NCBI GenBank assembly: GCA_037953625.1
Contig: CM075651.1
Coordinates: 158,791,501 to 158,855,500 of the forward strand
DNA length: 64,000 bases
Direction of reading: 5' to 3'
From: Crotalaria pallida
Lineage: Eukaryota > Streptophyta > Magnoliopsida > Fabales > Fabaceae
Shown here: positions 24,829-37,318 of the stretch, one piece after another
Numbering within the stretch: the stretch's first letter is position 1
Layout: each line of letters begins with the position of its first letter
The notes under the pieces: model-generated
Told to the model about the DNA's origin: nothing
The model's input: only the letters and a program-made list of their open reading frames with translations
The model's database searches: none
Program-made: the position numbers and the translations under genes

Positions 24829-25325
24829 AGGGATGTTCAGATCTAAACCAATTCAATTAAAAATTACAAAATGATAAAAAAATTGAAAAAGGAAAAAAAC
24901 CACATTTATTGGATTTTTTCTGAACTAGTTTTATGAAAACTGATATATTCGATTCGGTTTTCGGTTTGTATTGTGAAAACCGAACCGAACCGGTTCTATT
25001 AAGAGCTGTACAAAACGCACTGTATAGCACTGTACTCTTGAGTCCTAATCAGTTTTAGTGTCATCTATTGTCTAGTATGGTATTATGCCTCATCGAACTT
25101 CCAAAATCCGGAAACCAACTAAAACATATAAGGAATGAGGAGTAACATATATGAATTTCTTGTTTGTATTTGCTATGCCACTGTTGGTTCGGTATTGCAC
25201 TATTAGTTTAATAATCTATGCACAGTTTGGTATCTATGCACAGTTTTTATTACAGGGAAACACTTCATTACAGAGATTATTAAAAAAAAAAAATTAATAG
25301 ATTGAAACCGAACTGAACACCCCTT
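24829..25325. mobile_element. hAT-like inverted-repeat element, degenerate
   Basis: AGGGATGTTCAGATCTAAACC on the left resembles the inverse of ACCGAACTGAACACCCCT on the right. Internal AACCGAACCGAACCGG repeats occur near 24980. Exact ends and target duplication are unclear. Confidence 0.42.
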
Positions 25326-25761
25326 ACCTCAAGCATATTTTATAATTGGATCAGATGATTTTTTGTCCTAAAATCAAATCGAAGCGATCCGCGAACAACC
25401 CTATCAAATATAAGTAAAACTTAATTAACTTTCAATTCAATCATTTCTAAAATATCTCAATAAAGTGATTGTATCATTTTTATTAATTTTTGTTTAATTC
25501 TTAATGCAAGCTTTCTAATAAAGTAATCTATTTTTAAATGAATTTGAGAAAATTAAATGCACTCAACTAACTTCCTAATAAGCGTGTGTTTGGTATAACT
25601 GGTAAAATTAGATTATGATTATTTTTATTTGGGATTATAATATGGTAAGATTATAATGTGTTAAAATAATAATTTGTTCATGTTTGGATCTCTTAACTGT
25701 AAAATGAATTTAGGCAGCTATGTTTTGTTTGGATAGTGTAAATAATATTATTTTTACTGAG

Positions 25762-26153
25762 TACTTCCTCCGTCTAATTTATCTATCATTTTAGGAATTT
25801 CACACGTATTAAGAAAGTCATTTAATATTTCAATTTTCTTGAGAAAAATAAAGCAACTTTACTACATTATCCTCACAATACATTATTTTTATTTTTTATT
25901 TGGTTTACATGGGAGGTCTGGGACTAGAACCCATGACCTGGGGAGGGGGAAATCCTAAGTGTCCCTGCAGCCACCAACTGGGTTGTCTCACATTACATTA
26001 TTAATAACACATTTTACATATTTCAAAATATTTAAAAGAAAGATTAAAGTTGGAAAAAATTAAATAATGCACTTTCGAATTCCAAAAGCGACAAATAATT
26101 TGGAACAAGTTGAAAATGCTAAAAAAAACAAATAAATTGGAACGAAATGAGTA
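25762..26153. mobile_element. Stowaway-type MITE split by a SINE
   Basis: The left end is TACTTCCTCCGTCTAATTTA and the right end is AAATTGGAACGAAATGAGTA. The SINE at 25888-25986 interrupts it. The same MITE family is split by other insertions at 41958 and 47851. Confidence 0.7.
25888..25986 (-). mobile_element. tRNA-derived SINE, minus strand
   Basis: Reverse-complement copy of the SINE at 19193, with its tail read as TTTTTATTTTTTATTTGG on the plus strand. The flanks CTCACAATACATTATT and CTCACATTACATTATT differ at one base, a 16-bp target duplication. Confidence 0.85.
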
Positions 26154-26404
26154 AATTACAAAAAAGATATGGAGTAAGGTCGTAGTTAATGATGTTAGAG
26201 TGATAATGGCATAATAGGAAAATTATGGGAGTTTAAAAATATAGTCTTACCAAAAATAATTTACAACATCTATGAAAGAGATGTGAGATTTTGATTAATT
26301 TTTCAAAAATATAATTAAAATTATAGTCTTCTTTGACAACCAAACACATCATATTATCATTATTTTTGAAAAAAAAAACTAAAAACATAATCTTAATAAA
26401 AAAA

Positions 26405-26930
26405 GGCTTATTTATGTCTTTAGTCCCCAAAAGTAGGAGGTGTTTTGATTTTAGTCCCTATAAGTTTTTTTGACATTGACTGATTCTTAATTATTTTGAA
26501 ATTTTGGTTTTAGTCCATGCCGTTAGGAAAAATCCGTTAACGGTTGATGTGGTTAACGGAATGACACATCAACATACACGTGTGCAAGTATTACATACTA
26601 TCGGTATGATGACACGTGAATGATCTGGACCCGCAAGAGTAAAAGAGCCAAAACCCAATTCACAAACACATTTGGGTTGGACTTTGGCTCTTTTGCTCCT
26701 ACGGGCCCAGATCATCCACGTTATCCTACTGGTGCCACACGGTACTTATACACGTGTATTTCAATGTGACATTTCATTAGTCACATCAGCAGTTAACGAA
26801 TTTTTTCTAACGGCAGGGACTAAAACCAAATTTTCAAAACAATTAAGGATGAGTCAAGGTCAAAAAAACTTACAGGGACCAAAATCAAAACACTCCAAAC
26901 TTTCATGAACTAAAGACATATAAATAAGCT
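26405..26930. mobile_element. Foldback Mutator-like element, 526 bp
   Basis: GGCTTATTTATGTCTTTAGT at the left is mirrored by ACTAAAGACATATAAATAAG at the right. Inner inverted blocks include TTGGCTCTTTTGCTC against GAGTAAAAGAGCC. The open frame at 26672-26908 is the foldback read through, not a gene. Confidence 0.72.
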
Positions 26931-27278
26931 AAAACAAACGTCCCTTAAAGTAAGAAATTAGAAAGAAACTAGAGCAAGATTTTTTTAAGAAATTCATTTT
27001 CATTAATAAAATAGATTACCCTATCCAATTTTAAATACTTTATTCGATTTAAATATAAGATCATTTTGAAACTTATATTTTGTCCTTATTTATAAGATTC
27101 TTTATCAAATTTTAACAATAATTAATTAATTTTTTCCACAAATAACCCTATTTACTTATTTCATTCATTTCAATTTATCTGTCATTTTAGCATTTTCAAC
27201 TTCTTTCAAATCATCCAATGGTGCAAGAATTAATTTTTTCCAACTTTAACATTGATTTTAAATATGTAAAATGTGTTT

Positions 27279-27301
27279 TATATATATATATATATATATA
27301 C
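27279..27301. repeat. (TA)n microsatellite
   Basis: Short pure TA run. Confidence 0.85.
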
Positions 27302-27682
27302 ATATATTGTAATGTGAGGATAATTTACTTAGTTATAATTTTGATCAAACTTTGATGATGTGTAGTCACGAAGTGCCATATGAGCGAAAATGATCTCAAT
27401 CTCCAATCTTTTTTTTTAAAAAAAAAAACTAGAAATGTAAAATATTATTATTTTTAGTTATTTTAATTTTAAAAAATGGATTTGCGTTCACGTGATAGCA
27501 CATAGTTAACTTCTTGTGTTCGACTAGAATTATGATGTGACATATTAGCAAAAAATTTTATTCTCAATATAATTATTCTTAAAAAATATCTTTATAAGAT
27601 GATTGAGTTATTTAATTTTTGTTTCATTCCTAATATAAATTTATCAAAGTAATATATTTTTTATGAATATGAAAAATTAAAT

Positions 27683-29030
27683 GACTAAACTGTCACTTTA
27701 GTCCCTCACTTTGTAAGGAGCTTTCATTTTAGTCCCCCGATTTTTCAATAATTTCTTTTTAGTCCCTCACTTTGAAAAAAGTTACTCACGATAGTTCTTG
27801 ACAACGTTTTCCGTTTATAGACTTTAACGGAACCGTTAATTTATAATATCGTATTTCATTTTAGTCTCTAACTTATAATTTTTAATTCACTTTAGTCCAT
27901 CACTATATCGTGTTTCATTTTAGTCCCTAACTTAAAAATTTTAATTCACTTTAGTCCCTCACTATAATAACAATGATTTTTCTTTCGTTTTTCTCTTGTA
28001 GTGTGACTACCATAAAAACATTGGCTGTTTTTTTTTGCTATTTTGTAAACTAACTTTATAATTTATATAAGCACTGACTATAGCTTTGATTTAAAAATAT
28101 TCTATTGAGTTCTGTGTTCAAGAGTCATCACCAAAATATTGTAAACTGCCCCAATTTGTTTAGCATGATATTCAAACGTCATACCATATCCTTGTGATAA
28201 TGTAGATCCACTAGTTGCCCTCAAAGATTCCTCCACATGCCTAGCAAAGGAGTAGCTCTTGATAGCAAGATACGAACTCGTCCGTTTAGTGCTTGTTTTG
28301 TCTGTCAATACAAACAATGTTTTAGTTTTGAAACCAAACTATGTGCAAATTTCATAAGTGTAAAGTGGATATGAAATACCTTATTAAACACAAATAGAGG
28401 CGCTGCTTTGTGTTATGGAAGACCATTCTTCATATATCTTAACTTGCTGTCTGTAGGATTCCGATTAGTTTACACATAGATAAATAACTAAAACACTGAA
28501 GAGCTTATAAAAAAAAACTAAAACATTAAAGAGTTTAGAGGAAAAACATTGTAGTTATATGGATAATGAAATAATTTACACTGAAATGCTCCTCCAGAAG
28601 AAACTTTGCTATTGATACCCTCAAGTGCAAAGCCTGAAGTCTGCTTATATAAACTATAATGTTAGTTTACAAAATAGTAAGAATAACATTAATTGTTTTT
28701 ATGGTAGTCACACTACACGAGAAAAGCGAAAGAAACATCATTGTTATTATAACGAAGGATTAAAGTGAATTAAAATTTTTAAGTCAGGGACTAAAATGAA
28801 ACACGATATAGTGAGAGACTAAAGTGAATTAAAATTTTTAAGTTAGGAACTAAAATAAAATACGATATTATAAATTAACGGTCCCGTTAAAGTCTATAAA
28901 CAAAAAACGTTACCAGAGACTAACGTGAGTAACTTTTTCCAAAGTGAAGAACTAAAAAGGAATTATTGAAAAATCAGGGACTTAAATGAAAACTCTTTAC
29001 AAATTGAGGGACTAAAGTGACAGTTTAATC
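27683..29030. mobile_element. Pack-MULE-like element with about 390-bp inverted repeats
   Basis: The ends are GACTAAACTGTCACTTTAG and CTAAAGTGACAGTTTAATC. The arms, rich in 'TTTAGTCCCT', run to about 28080 on the left and from about 28650 on the right, and include an inverted GTAGTGTGACTACCATAAAA. The 10-mer AAAATTAAAT flanks it exactly (27673-27682 and 29031-29040). The target was a Stowaway-type MITE. The interior carries an exon-intron gene fragment instead of a transposase. It ends about 660 bp upstream of the kinase start codon, so it may lie in that gene's promoter region. Confidence 0.85.
28102..28636 (-). pseudogene. Captured fragment of an unidentified spliced gene
   Basis: Read on the minus strand between the Pack-MULE arms. 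Exon-like piece near 28577-28636: SGFALEGINSKVSSGGAF, followed by a GT donor. A second near 28382-28445 contains YMKNGLP, an in-frame stop, then HKAAPLFVFNK before a GT donor. A third at about 28130-28303 contains RTSSYLAIKSYSFARHVEES and later GYGMTFEYHAKQIGAVYNI, preceded by a CAG acceptor. I do not recognise the parent protein. The retained splice signals show capture at DNA level, not by mRNA. One stop codon and the missing ends argue against function. Confidence 0.6.
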
Positions 29031-29439
29031 AAAATTAAATACACTCAAATAACTTCCTTAGTTCATACTCGAGGGGGTATATTGATTGGGAGGAGGGTTA
29101 GTATAGCAAGAGAATAATGCGCTGTGGTGGAACGTGGACGTATCTGCGATCCCAGAGAGAGAGAGCCACCAGCAATAGTAATAGTAATAGTATTATAGTA
29201 ATAGCAATGGTGTCTTCTTCCCTCTTCCCTCTTACAACGAAGCTTCTCTTTTCAATTCAATTGAACTTTGGTTTCCTCGTATAACTAATAAATAAAGTTC
29301 ATCCCTTTTTAGTTTCCATTTTTCTCCTTAACTTATTTTCAAATCCAATTCTATTCCAATAGTTGACCTGACCCGGTTCATGTTCCCATCCCCATCCCCA
29401 TCCCAATCCCCCCTCCCTCCTTTGATTTGATCCTTTCTT

Positions 29440-29443
29440 TCAA

Positions 29444-29475
<32 letters not shown>

Positions 29476-29693
29476 ACCCTTTATAATCCACATACTTTGA
29501 TCGCTTCCTTCTCCTTCAAAGTTTCAAACTACACCTTCCTATGTGATATATATATATGCATGTTCTTCCTCCTCAGCTGATCTGATCCATACCCTTCTTC
29601 AATTCATATTAAAGTTGAATCCTTTTTCGTACTGGGTAGTGCTTCACCTGATCAAAATCTCTTTTTTCCTCCTGTTTCTGTGTCATAACAATC
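29440..29693 (+). promoter_or_regulatory. Proximal 5' region of the kinase gene with (CT)n tract
   Basis: A (CT)n run of about 13 units (29446-29471) precedes pyrimidine-rich DNA and a TATATATAT stretch near 29549-29558, about 140 bp before the ATG at 29694. CT-rich leaders are common in plant signalling genes. The transcription start is not determined. Confidence 0.45.
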
Positions 29694-30426
29694 ATGGGGG
29701 GTTGTCTCAGTAGAAAAGAATCGGTGGTTGAACAACGCAGAAATGGTAACAACAGACATACTAATACACATGCTGGTGGGGCCCACAATCACTACACCAC
29801 CAACACCAACAACAACAACAACAAGTCCAATGAACCTTGGAAGCCAAATGTTCCAACTCCAAGAAATGTTCCAGCTCCAAGCCCAAGACTTGTTCAGAAC
29901 ACAAACACAAACACAATCCTTGGGAAACCGTTTGAGGATGTTAAGCAGTTCTACACACTTGGCAAAGAATTAGGGAGAGGCCAATTTGGTGTGACTTATC
30001 TTTGCACTGAGAATTCAACTGGATTGCAGTATGCTTGCAAGTCAATTTCAAAGAGGAAGCTTGTTAGTAAATCTGATAAGGATGATATAAAGAGGGAGGT
30101 TCAGATTATGCAGCATATGAGTGGTCAACCAAATATTGTTGAGTTCAAAGGTGCTTATGAGGATAGGAATTCAGTTCATGTTGTTATGGAGCTATGTGCA
30201 GGTGGTGAGCTTTTTGATAGGATCATTGCCAAGGGCCATTATAGTGAAAGGGCTGCTGCTTCAATATGTAGACAGATTGTTAATGTTGTTCATATATGCC
30301 ATTTTATGGGAGTGATGCATAGGGATTTGAAGCCAGAGAATTTCTTGTTATCCAGTAAGGATGATAAGGCTACTCTCAAGGCAACAGATTTTGGCTTGTC
30401 TGTCTTCATTGAAGAAGGTAGTATAC

Positions 30427-30481
<55 letters not shown>

Positions 30482-33400
30482 TTTAATCCATTTATTGCTT
30501 TTAAATTTTTTAATAGTATTTGATTGATAATTCTATAAATGAAAATATGTGGACTGTTGCATAATATTGAAGTTTGTGACAGTTCTATTCAAAACTTTAT
30601 CTACTGTTTTTCCTTTTTGTGGTGCTGGAGTGTTTCGGAAAACTTTTGAACTTGTTCCTGTCTCTCAGGTTTAATATTTATTTGTATTGCTTCTTATAGT
30701 GCATTTCTTCTAAGTTTGAGTTTTGAATAAGTTGCTAAAGTTGAGGGAGGTCTTGCATAGTTTGTATGCAAAACTTTATCCATGCTCTTTTCCTTTTTGT
30801 CATGCTGGAGTGTCTTGGAAAACTCTTGAAACTGTTCTTACCTTTCAGATTGAATATCTATTTGTATTGCCTTTAATGATGCATTTCAATTACCTGTCAT
30901 AAGGAATATTAATTTGTCAACACTTACTACTAAGTGACCTTCTAATTTGTTAATGGCCTATGGGAGTGTTTCCTTAAAGACACTGATTGGAGTTTACTTT
31001 TGATAAGCTTCATATGATTTTAATTTTCTCTCCGTGTGTGCACACAGTTTATCACACTTATAGTAACCCTGTTTTTTTTTTCCCTTCTGATATACGTCTT
31101 GGCTATCCAGCTTGTACCATGATCTATGAACTATTTTTTGTGTAATTATGGATATGGAAAGTGATGCACTATGATATGGTTGGTTATAAAGAATAGCTGA
31201 AATGCACAAACAATCAAACATTGTGACATATGTCTTTGTAAGGATATCATTGTTGTTTTGCACTGATGCGCTGGTAGACATGGTATGAAGCAAAATTAGC
31301 ATTTGACATGATAAAAAACATTCATATGTTCCATCGTAATAAATTTTAATTGGCAGCAGTGAGCTGACATGATTGATCAACTGAAACAGAATCTATTATT
31401 TCATGTTCCATGTGACAGTAGTTGTGTTCATAGGTTTCATGAAACTCTTGGAACTTTAAATGGTTTGCGAATGTTATATCTCAACAAAGTAAAAATTAGA
31501 AAGAAAACTTTATTGCTTACTTTAGTTCTGTCATAATCCATGAAGAGCTTCTAATATACTGTATAATTCTTCTGCAACCATGTGATACACACAATATGCA
31601 TTTTAAGTACGTTAATCTGGCAACTTCTTGTCTTGTGATCAGAGATTCAGAGGACATATGTGATTAAAAAGTAAGATTATCTTGCACTTAGATTCTTAGA
31701 TTATGTAGTAAACCTCTTCTAATTAATGCTCTCCAGGTAAGGTGTATCGAGATATAGTTGGAAGTGCTTATTATGTTGCTCCAGAAGTTCTACGTCGCAG
31801 ATATGGGAAGGAAATAGATATATGGAGTGCGGGCGTTATATTGTATATCTTACTTAGTGGTGTTCCTCCATTTTGGGCAGGTAAACCGTGACTTCTTTTT
31901 ACCTGATGGGATAATCACCTTGTAATAGAGCCTAGCATTTTTTCCCCTTTTCTCCTTTATTCTTCAGGCTTGATTAATTTTTTTTTTCATAAAATATGTG
32001 ATGCAGAGACCGAGAAGGGAATATTTGATGCCATATTGCAAGGTCATATTGATTTTGAAAGTCATCCTTGGCCAAGCATATCAGACAGTGCTAAGGACCT
32101 CGTTCGTAAGATGCTTACACAAGATCCAAAGAAACGCATCACTTCTACTCATGTTCTAGGTAAATAACTTTTATCGTGTTTTCTCCTCGCCAAATATTTG
32201 AATTTATTAATCTGTATTCTAATAGTGTTTGATAGTCTGGGATGCTTTACCACTTGGCCCTTTTATGTGTGTATTGGGGCAAGATTGAGATGATGTATTA
32301 TTAGAGGTTTAGATATTTTTTTAATATATAAAAATTGTTATAGTTAATAATACTGCATGTAAAAAAAAACTAAATTCAAGGCTTTCAAACTAATTGGAGC
32401 CAAAGGCTATTTCACGTCAGTTTGTAAATATTTTTCTATACCCATGCAAGTGTGACAAAAACAGATCAGCATTGCGTGTTGAATATTAATTGTTGAGACA
32501 TGACACTTTTCATTGATGATATGCTCACATGCATTGTTTCTTCTGTTATCTTTCTGCTCAGCATGTCAATTGTTTGTTTATTACTTATTTTGTTTGTGAT
32601 ATATAGAGAAATATTAATGACGATAAAGGACGACAGCAACAATGTTTCAATGCAGTTATTTATGATGTTCCAGTGCAGTGCAGTGCAGTGATTCATTCAT
32701 GCATGTTCCCCACTACTATTACTGTTGAATTATAACATGGTTTTGGCACCCTTAAAAAAATTATTGGTGAACTTATTTCATTTTCTCTACTAATTGAGTC
32801 CCTGTATTGTATGAATGATTAGAACACCCATGGATTAGAGAAGATGGAAATGCTTCTGACAAGCCAATAGACAGCGCAGTCCTTTCTAGAATGAAGCAAT
32901 TTAGAGCAATGAATAAACTTAAGAAACTTGCCCTCAAGGTAAGTCCAGTCACTAGCTGCAGTTAGCTCTTCAATGCTTATTGTCCTCAATGTGTAAGGGT
33001 ATGTCGTTCTACCAATTAAAAAATATAAACTAAGTGAATTTCGAATAATCTTTTAGGTCATTGCTGAAAATCTATCTGAAGAAGAGATCAAAGGTTTGAA
33101 GTCAATGTTTACAAATATAGATACTGACAATAGTGGTACAATCACTTATGAAGAGCTGAGGGCTGGATTGCAAAGACTTGGCTCAAAGCTTACGGAAGCT
33201 GAAGTGCAGCAGCTTATGGAAGCAGTAAGCAATAATTGATTTACAAAATTCGTCCTCTAGAGTATTTTTTTTTTTTTTTTTTAAGTCTTCCAAACTTTAA
33301 TTCTTTTTTCCTAAATTTAGGCTGATGTAGATGGAAATGGCACAATTGACTACATAGAATTCATCACTGCTACAATGCATAGACACAGGCTAGAAAGAGA

Positions 33401-34374
33401 TGAGCATCTTTACAAGGCCTTCCAATATTTTGATAAAGACAACAGTGGGTAAGTCCTTCTATCTCTGGTTTCTTCTCCAATATGCTACATTTTGGAATTA
33501 GCTAATCATTTGCTTAAGTATGCATTCTCAACTTCTGTTGCTTTTGACTTTTAAAGTTAAATCATGCCTTCCATGTGAATCTTTTTGTTGGAAATTTAAA
33601 CTTGATCCATTTACTTAATTAATTTGTTTTCATGTATATTCTAGCTTCGTGGTAATTTCCCTATGCATATATCTCTGCATTCATGTATCTTATAGTTTCA
33701 ATATATTGTATGCATCATGAGGAACCTAGAGCACCTATAACTGCCAATGAACTAGTGCATTTGTGGGCAAGCCACAAGAAGAAAAGCGAGAGAAAAACTA
33801 ATAGTAAGAGAGTGAAGTCTAGAAAACAAATAACTTGAGATTCTTGAGGAGTATGAGTGCTCTCCTTCACTTTCTACCTCTCCCCTTATTTCATACGCTT
33901 TTGGCTGTTGGGTTCAATGTCCTGAGTTTGTTGTCATGTTGGTCAACCAAGTTTGGTGCATATTGTTCTGTTGATAAAAAAGGCACAATGACCGGAAACC
34001 CCGTTTCTTCTCAAGTCTTACTTTCATTACATGTTATGGTTGAAATGCTAAACTTGATTGGATTTCAAGAATATTGACACATGTACTTTTGTCTTTTGTT
34101 TGAATCTATTTCCATCACAGTTTTATTACAAGAGATGAACTGCAGATAGCCATGAAAGAATATGGAATGGGTGATGAAGCCACAATTAAGGAAATTATAT
34201 CCGAAGTTGATGCAGATAATGTAAGCCTATTTTCTATTGACTTGCGACAAGTGTCTGTTCTAGTTTCATAGCTAACACAATTTTGTGGATCATTCTCAGG
34301 ATGGTAGAATCAATTATGAAGAATTTTGTGCAATGATGAGGAGTGGAACCCAACAACCAGGCAAGCTATTCTAA
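29694..34374 (+). CDS. CDPK: Calcium-dependent protein kinase (CDPK), complete, 535 residues
   Basis: Eight exons: 29694-30417, 31737-31880, 32007-32159, 32823-32938, 33057-33224, 33321-33448, 34121-34220, 34300-34374. All introns are GT-AG and phases agree. The product phosphorylates Ser/Thr targets in response to cytosolic calcium. Gly2 and Cys4 (MGGC) are predicted myristoylation and palmitoylation sites, so membrane attachment is likely. An Asn/Pro-rich variable region precedes the kinase domain (about 87-345): GRGQFG loop, Lys116, HRD at 209-211, DFG at 232-234, GSAYYVAPE. The junction autoinhibitor is about 355-385 (LSRMKQFRAMNKLKKLAL). Four EF-hand loops start at Asp401, Asp437, Asp473 and Asp508, each ending in Glu, so all look calcium-competent. 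The sequence most resembles the CPK9/21/33 subgroup; the exact ortholog is not assigned. The start is the only Met giving an acylation motif. The CDS looks intact. Intron 1 holds a (TTA)n tract. Confidence 0.97.
30422..30483. repeat. (TTA)n microsatellite in intron 1 of the kinase gene
   Basis: About 18 TTA units begin a few bases after the exon 1 donor. If translated they read as a poly-Leu tail, which is an artefact of intron read-through. Confidence 0.95.
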
Positions 34375-34799
34375 TTCACAATGATGACACTAGTTTGAGT
34401 GTCCTGCAGTCAAGAACCCCTAGTGAAAAAGGTGTATACTTGTTTGTTCTGAGAAGGGCTTCCGAATGTTAATATTTGCATATAGGCTTGTAAAGTTATC
34501 CGAGTCATGCTTTAATTTGTTTTGGACACTCATAAAATAAAAAGACTCACCTAGGAAAGGTGATTTTCAAAGTTAGATAATATGATTTGTAGCTATTGTA
34601 TACTAAGGATTATCCAAGTGCAAAGCTCTCTTGTTATACCTGTTTACGTTATCAGATATGAACTTCAGTGTGTGGATTAGAGAGCATAACAGTTTTAACC
34701 TTTTCATTGTAAAAGGATTACTCATATATACAAGTGTGGGAGATTGAAAGAGTGAAGTTGATGACAAACCTTTAAGAATATGAGGCCTATGCGGCTGGG

Positions 34800-36700
34800 T
34801 CCTTTTCTGTTGGCAAAAATATTAGGTTAGCTTTTAAAGTTATTTTAGTTTTCAAGCTGGTCCTTAAAATTGTTTTTTGTTTCATATCGGTCCTTAAGTT
34901 ATTTTTTTAGTTTCAAATGGGTTTAGATGTTTTTTTCATTTGTTTTACATCCTAAAAATATTTCTTCTTGTACATTTTGTGATCAATTAGTTTTCACTTG
35001 ATGCTAAATATTTAGTCCAGAGTGATTTTTAGTTTTGAGTTTTAAAATTTTAAAAACCAAAATCAATTTTTTGTTTTATAATGTTGGCAACCACCCCAAA
35101 TGGGGAATTGAGTATTCGTTTATGATTTATTTATTAATAATTTTACTATATTTTCTATAATAATATTTTTCTATAAATTTAGATCGATTTTCCATCATAA
35201 GAACATGTATCCCTTGATTTTAATTTTCTGATTTATACTAGTACTACTTTTCAATTCAACTCCATATTGTAGAAACTAGAAAGTAATAGTGTAATACCCA
35301 AGAGGGTTGGTCCTAGTGGCAGTTGGTTGGGATACTAAGGGAGTTCTGAGTCAAAGGCTCGACTTTTGCCTGAGGCAACAATCCCTGAATAGATTTCGTA
35401 CCATAAAGTCAAAGACTCGCTCAACTCCAAGGGTTCGGGGTGGAAATTCCGGTTTTCGATACTGCAGAATCGGAATAATTCCGTTACTGCTTCCCTCTTC
35501 GTTTCTTATTTTGTCTTCTTCGTTTCGTTCTCTGCCATGGTTTTTGTGAGCTTTAACATTTTTTTTTTTTTGCAATTCTGCTAGTAGCATAAAAAGTTAA
35601 AGGCTTTTTTGTTGTTGAAATATGTAATATCAATCTAGTGTTGTTTTCTATGTTTTCACCATTTGAATTCAAGCAATGAAAACTCATTAAGGGAATTCAT
35701 TTGTTTGAGGAATGAAAACTCAGCCGCTAATATTAACATCCAATTCTTCATTACCGGAAATGAAGAAATAAACAAAGAAGTTATTCTGGTTCTTCATTAC
35801 CGGAAGGATTCTGGTTCTGCAGTACCAGAAGGTTCTTTAAATTTCTTCTGGTTCAGCTGTATCGAAGAGACTTTTTCGGTTTCATAAAACCGGAAATGTT
35901 AACACCCTTAAGAGTATTTTGGTCCACAAAAATATGAAATGTGGCCAAAAAGTCGAAAAGGGGGACCAAAAAGCAATTTTCGGTCGGAGTGGATTAGTTG
36001 GGCCACAAAAAGTGAAGCCCAGACACCACCTGCGCAAAAAAAAAAAAAAGTAATAATGTAATACTGTTACCTTTGCTTCAAATGCTATATTTAATAATGA
36101 TTGTATTTTAATAATCAATATATTCAATGTAGCAGTTCGTTGTTGAACGGGTTTCTCTAGATATATTGGCTGCGTTTTCAAAAGTTAAATAAACTTTAAT
36201 ATTGAATGTGCTTTTTTTATTGGTTCCTATCCCCACACGTGTCATTTGTTATAATTGGTCGAAAAAAAAATTCTTTTAAGTAAAAAATTTAATAAATACT
36301 TATTTTCTCCTTTAATATAAGATTATGTTTATTAAGTAAATTACTTCTTCTCTCTCATTTATCTTGATAAAAAAAGTTTGTTTTAAATTAAATTCATGTT
36401 GGGAAACTCACATGCTACCCCACTTGTGATTAGGAACACTTAACTTATTTTTAATTTTACCCTTATTTTTTTTGTTGTCCTTAACCTTACGATTGTGAAG
36501 TGTATGTCTCTATCCAAAAAAATTGATATACCTCATTGTAAAAAAAAAAAATTAAATAAAAATCGGATTATGAGATATTTCTTACTAACAAAACAAAAAA
36601 TTCTGTTTACATGAGGTTATTTGCAATTGTGTCAAAGTATTACCCTTTACTGATTAAACTCGAACAGGATAATTTCATCACTGACCAATCAACCATTTAA
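34800..36700. other. Intergenic region with repeat fragments
   Basis: 34810-34990 holds phrases of the 'GGTCCTTAA' foldback type without a mirror half. 35290-35370 has a tRNA-like GGTCCTAGTGGCAGTTGG and AGGCTCGACTTTT that could be a diverged SINE head. 35440-35900 is packed with short inverted TTCCGGT/ACCGGAA motifs. No convincing gene. Confidence 0.4.
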
Positions 36701-36772
36701 GTTATTTTGTCAATGAGACAAAAGAATTGAGAGATTTAAGAGTACCAAAAAATCTTTGCCACCGAAACTAAC

Positions 36773-37318
36773 CTGCCAGAGCATCGTTGGCCAGGAGCCT
36801 GCATTATGGTAGGACCAAGCAAGGCTTGCAACAAAAACAATAAAATCATTTGACCTAGTAGCAAAATAACATAAACCAATGGGAAGGAGCCAAGTTGGCT
36901 TAAGGGACCAACTGGATTCCTGGGAATGATACACAAGGTTACTAACCTCGTGTTCGATTTTTGGGAAATTAAAAACACTCCACTGGGACAGACATTCACA
37001 GCTCCTTCCACCGGATTAGTCTCACGGTTGTCTTGGTATTAAGGGCTCTCGTAAAGATACCGGACACTCATAAGGTGTGAAAAAAAAAAAAAAACAAAAT
37101 AGCATATAAGCATGACAAAATTAGATAAGTGCGTGTTCCTAGGATCACTGCCTGTGATTATCTTCCACTCTTGACCTTCAAGAGCATGATAACAAATCTT
37201 GAATGGCATCTCAGCTACCAAATCTGACCATTTGGCCTCAATTAGATCCAATATAGCATGTGATCGTTCCACTGTGGCCAAACTGTTCACCACAGACCAC
37301 AAGTTCTCCAGCAGGCGT
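36773..37318 (-). pseudogene. Neutral/alkaline invertase gene fragment
   Basis: Minus-strand exon remnant 37133-37318 encodes RLLENLWSVVNSLATVERSH, then ILDLIEAKWSDLVAEMPFKI and GQEWKIITGSDPRNT. Next comes an intron-like gap and an exon 36773-36830 encoding AWSYHNAGSWPTMLWQ with a GT donor after it. These are the conserved blocks near the C-terminus of GH100 neutral/alkaline invertases, which split sucrose in cytosol or organelles (family normally WSYHNGGSWPTLLWQ). The preceding blocks and the C-terminal end are absent, and the frame 5' of 37318 does not continue the family. It is a truncated relic, captured or left by a deletion. Confidence 0.8.

Noticed and set aside
30994..31380. 128-codon minus-strand frame
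   Set aside because: Lies wholly within intron 1 of the kinase gene, with no recognisable domain or splice structure.
35285..35375. tRNA gene
   Set aside because: Box-like phrases GGTCCTAGTGGCAGTTGG and AGGCTCGACTTTT occur, but no acceptor stem or cloverleaf can be drawn; at most a diverged SINE head.
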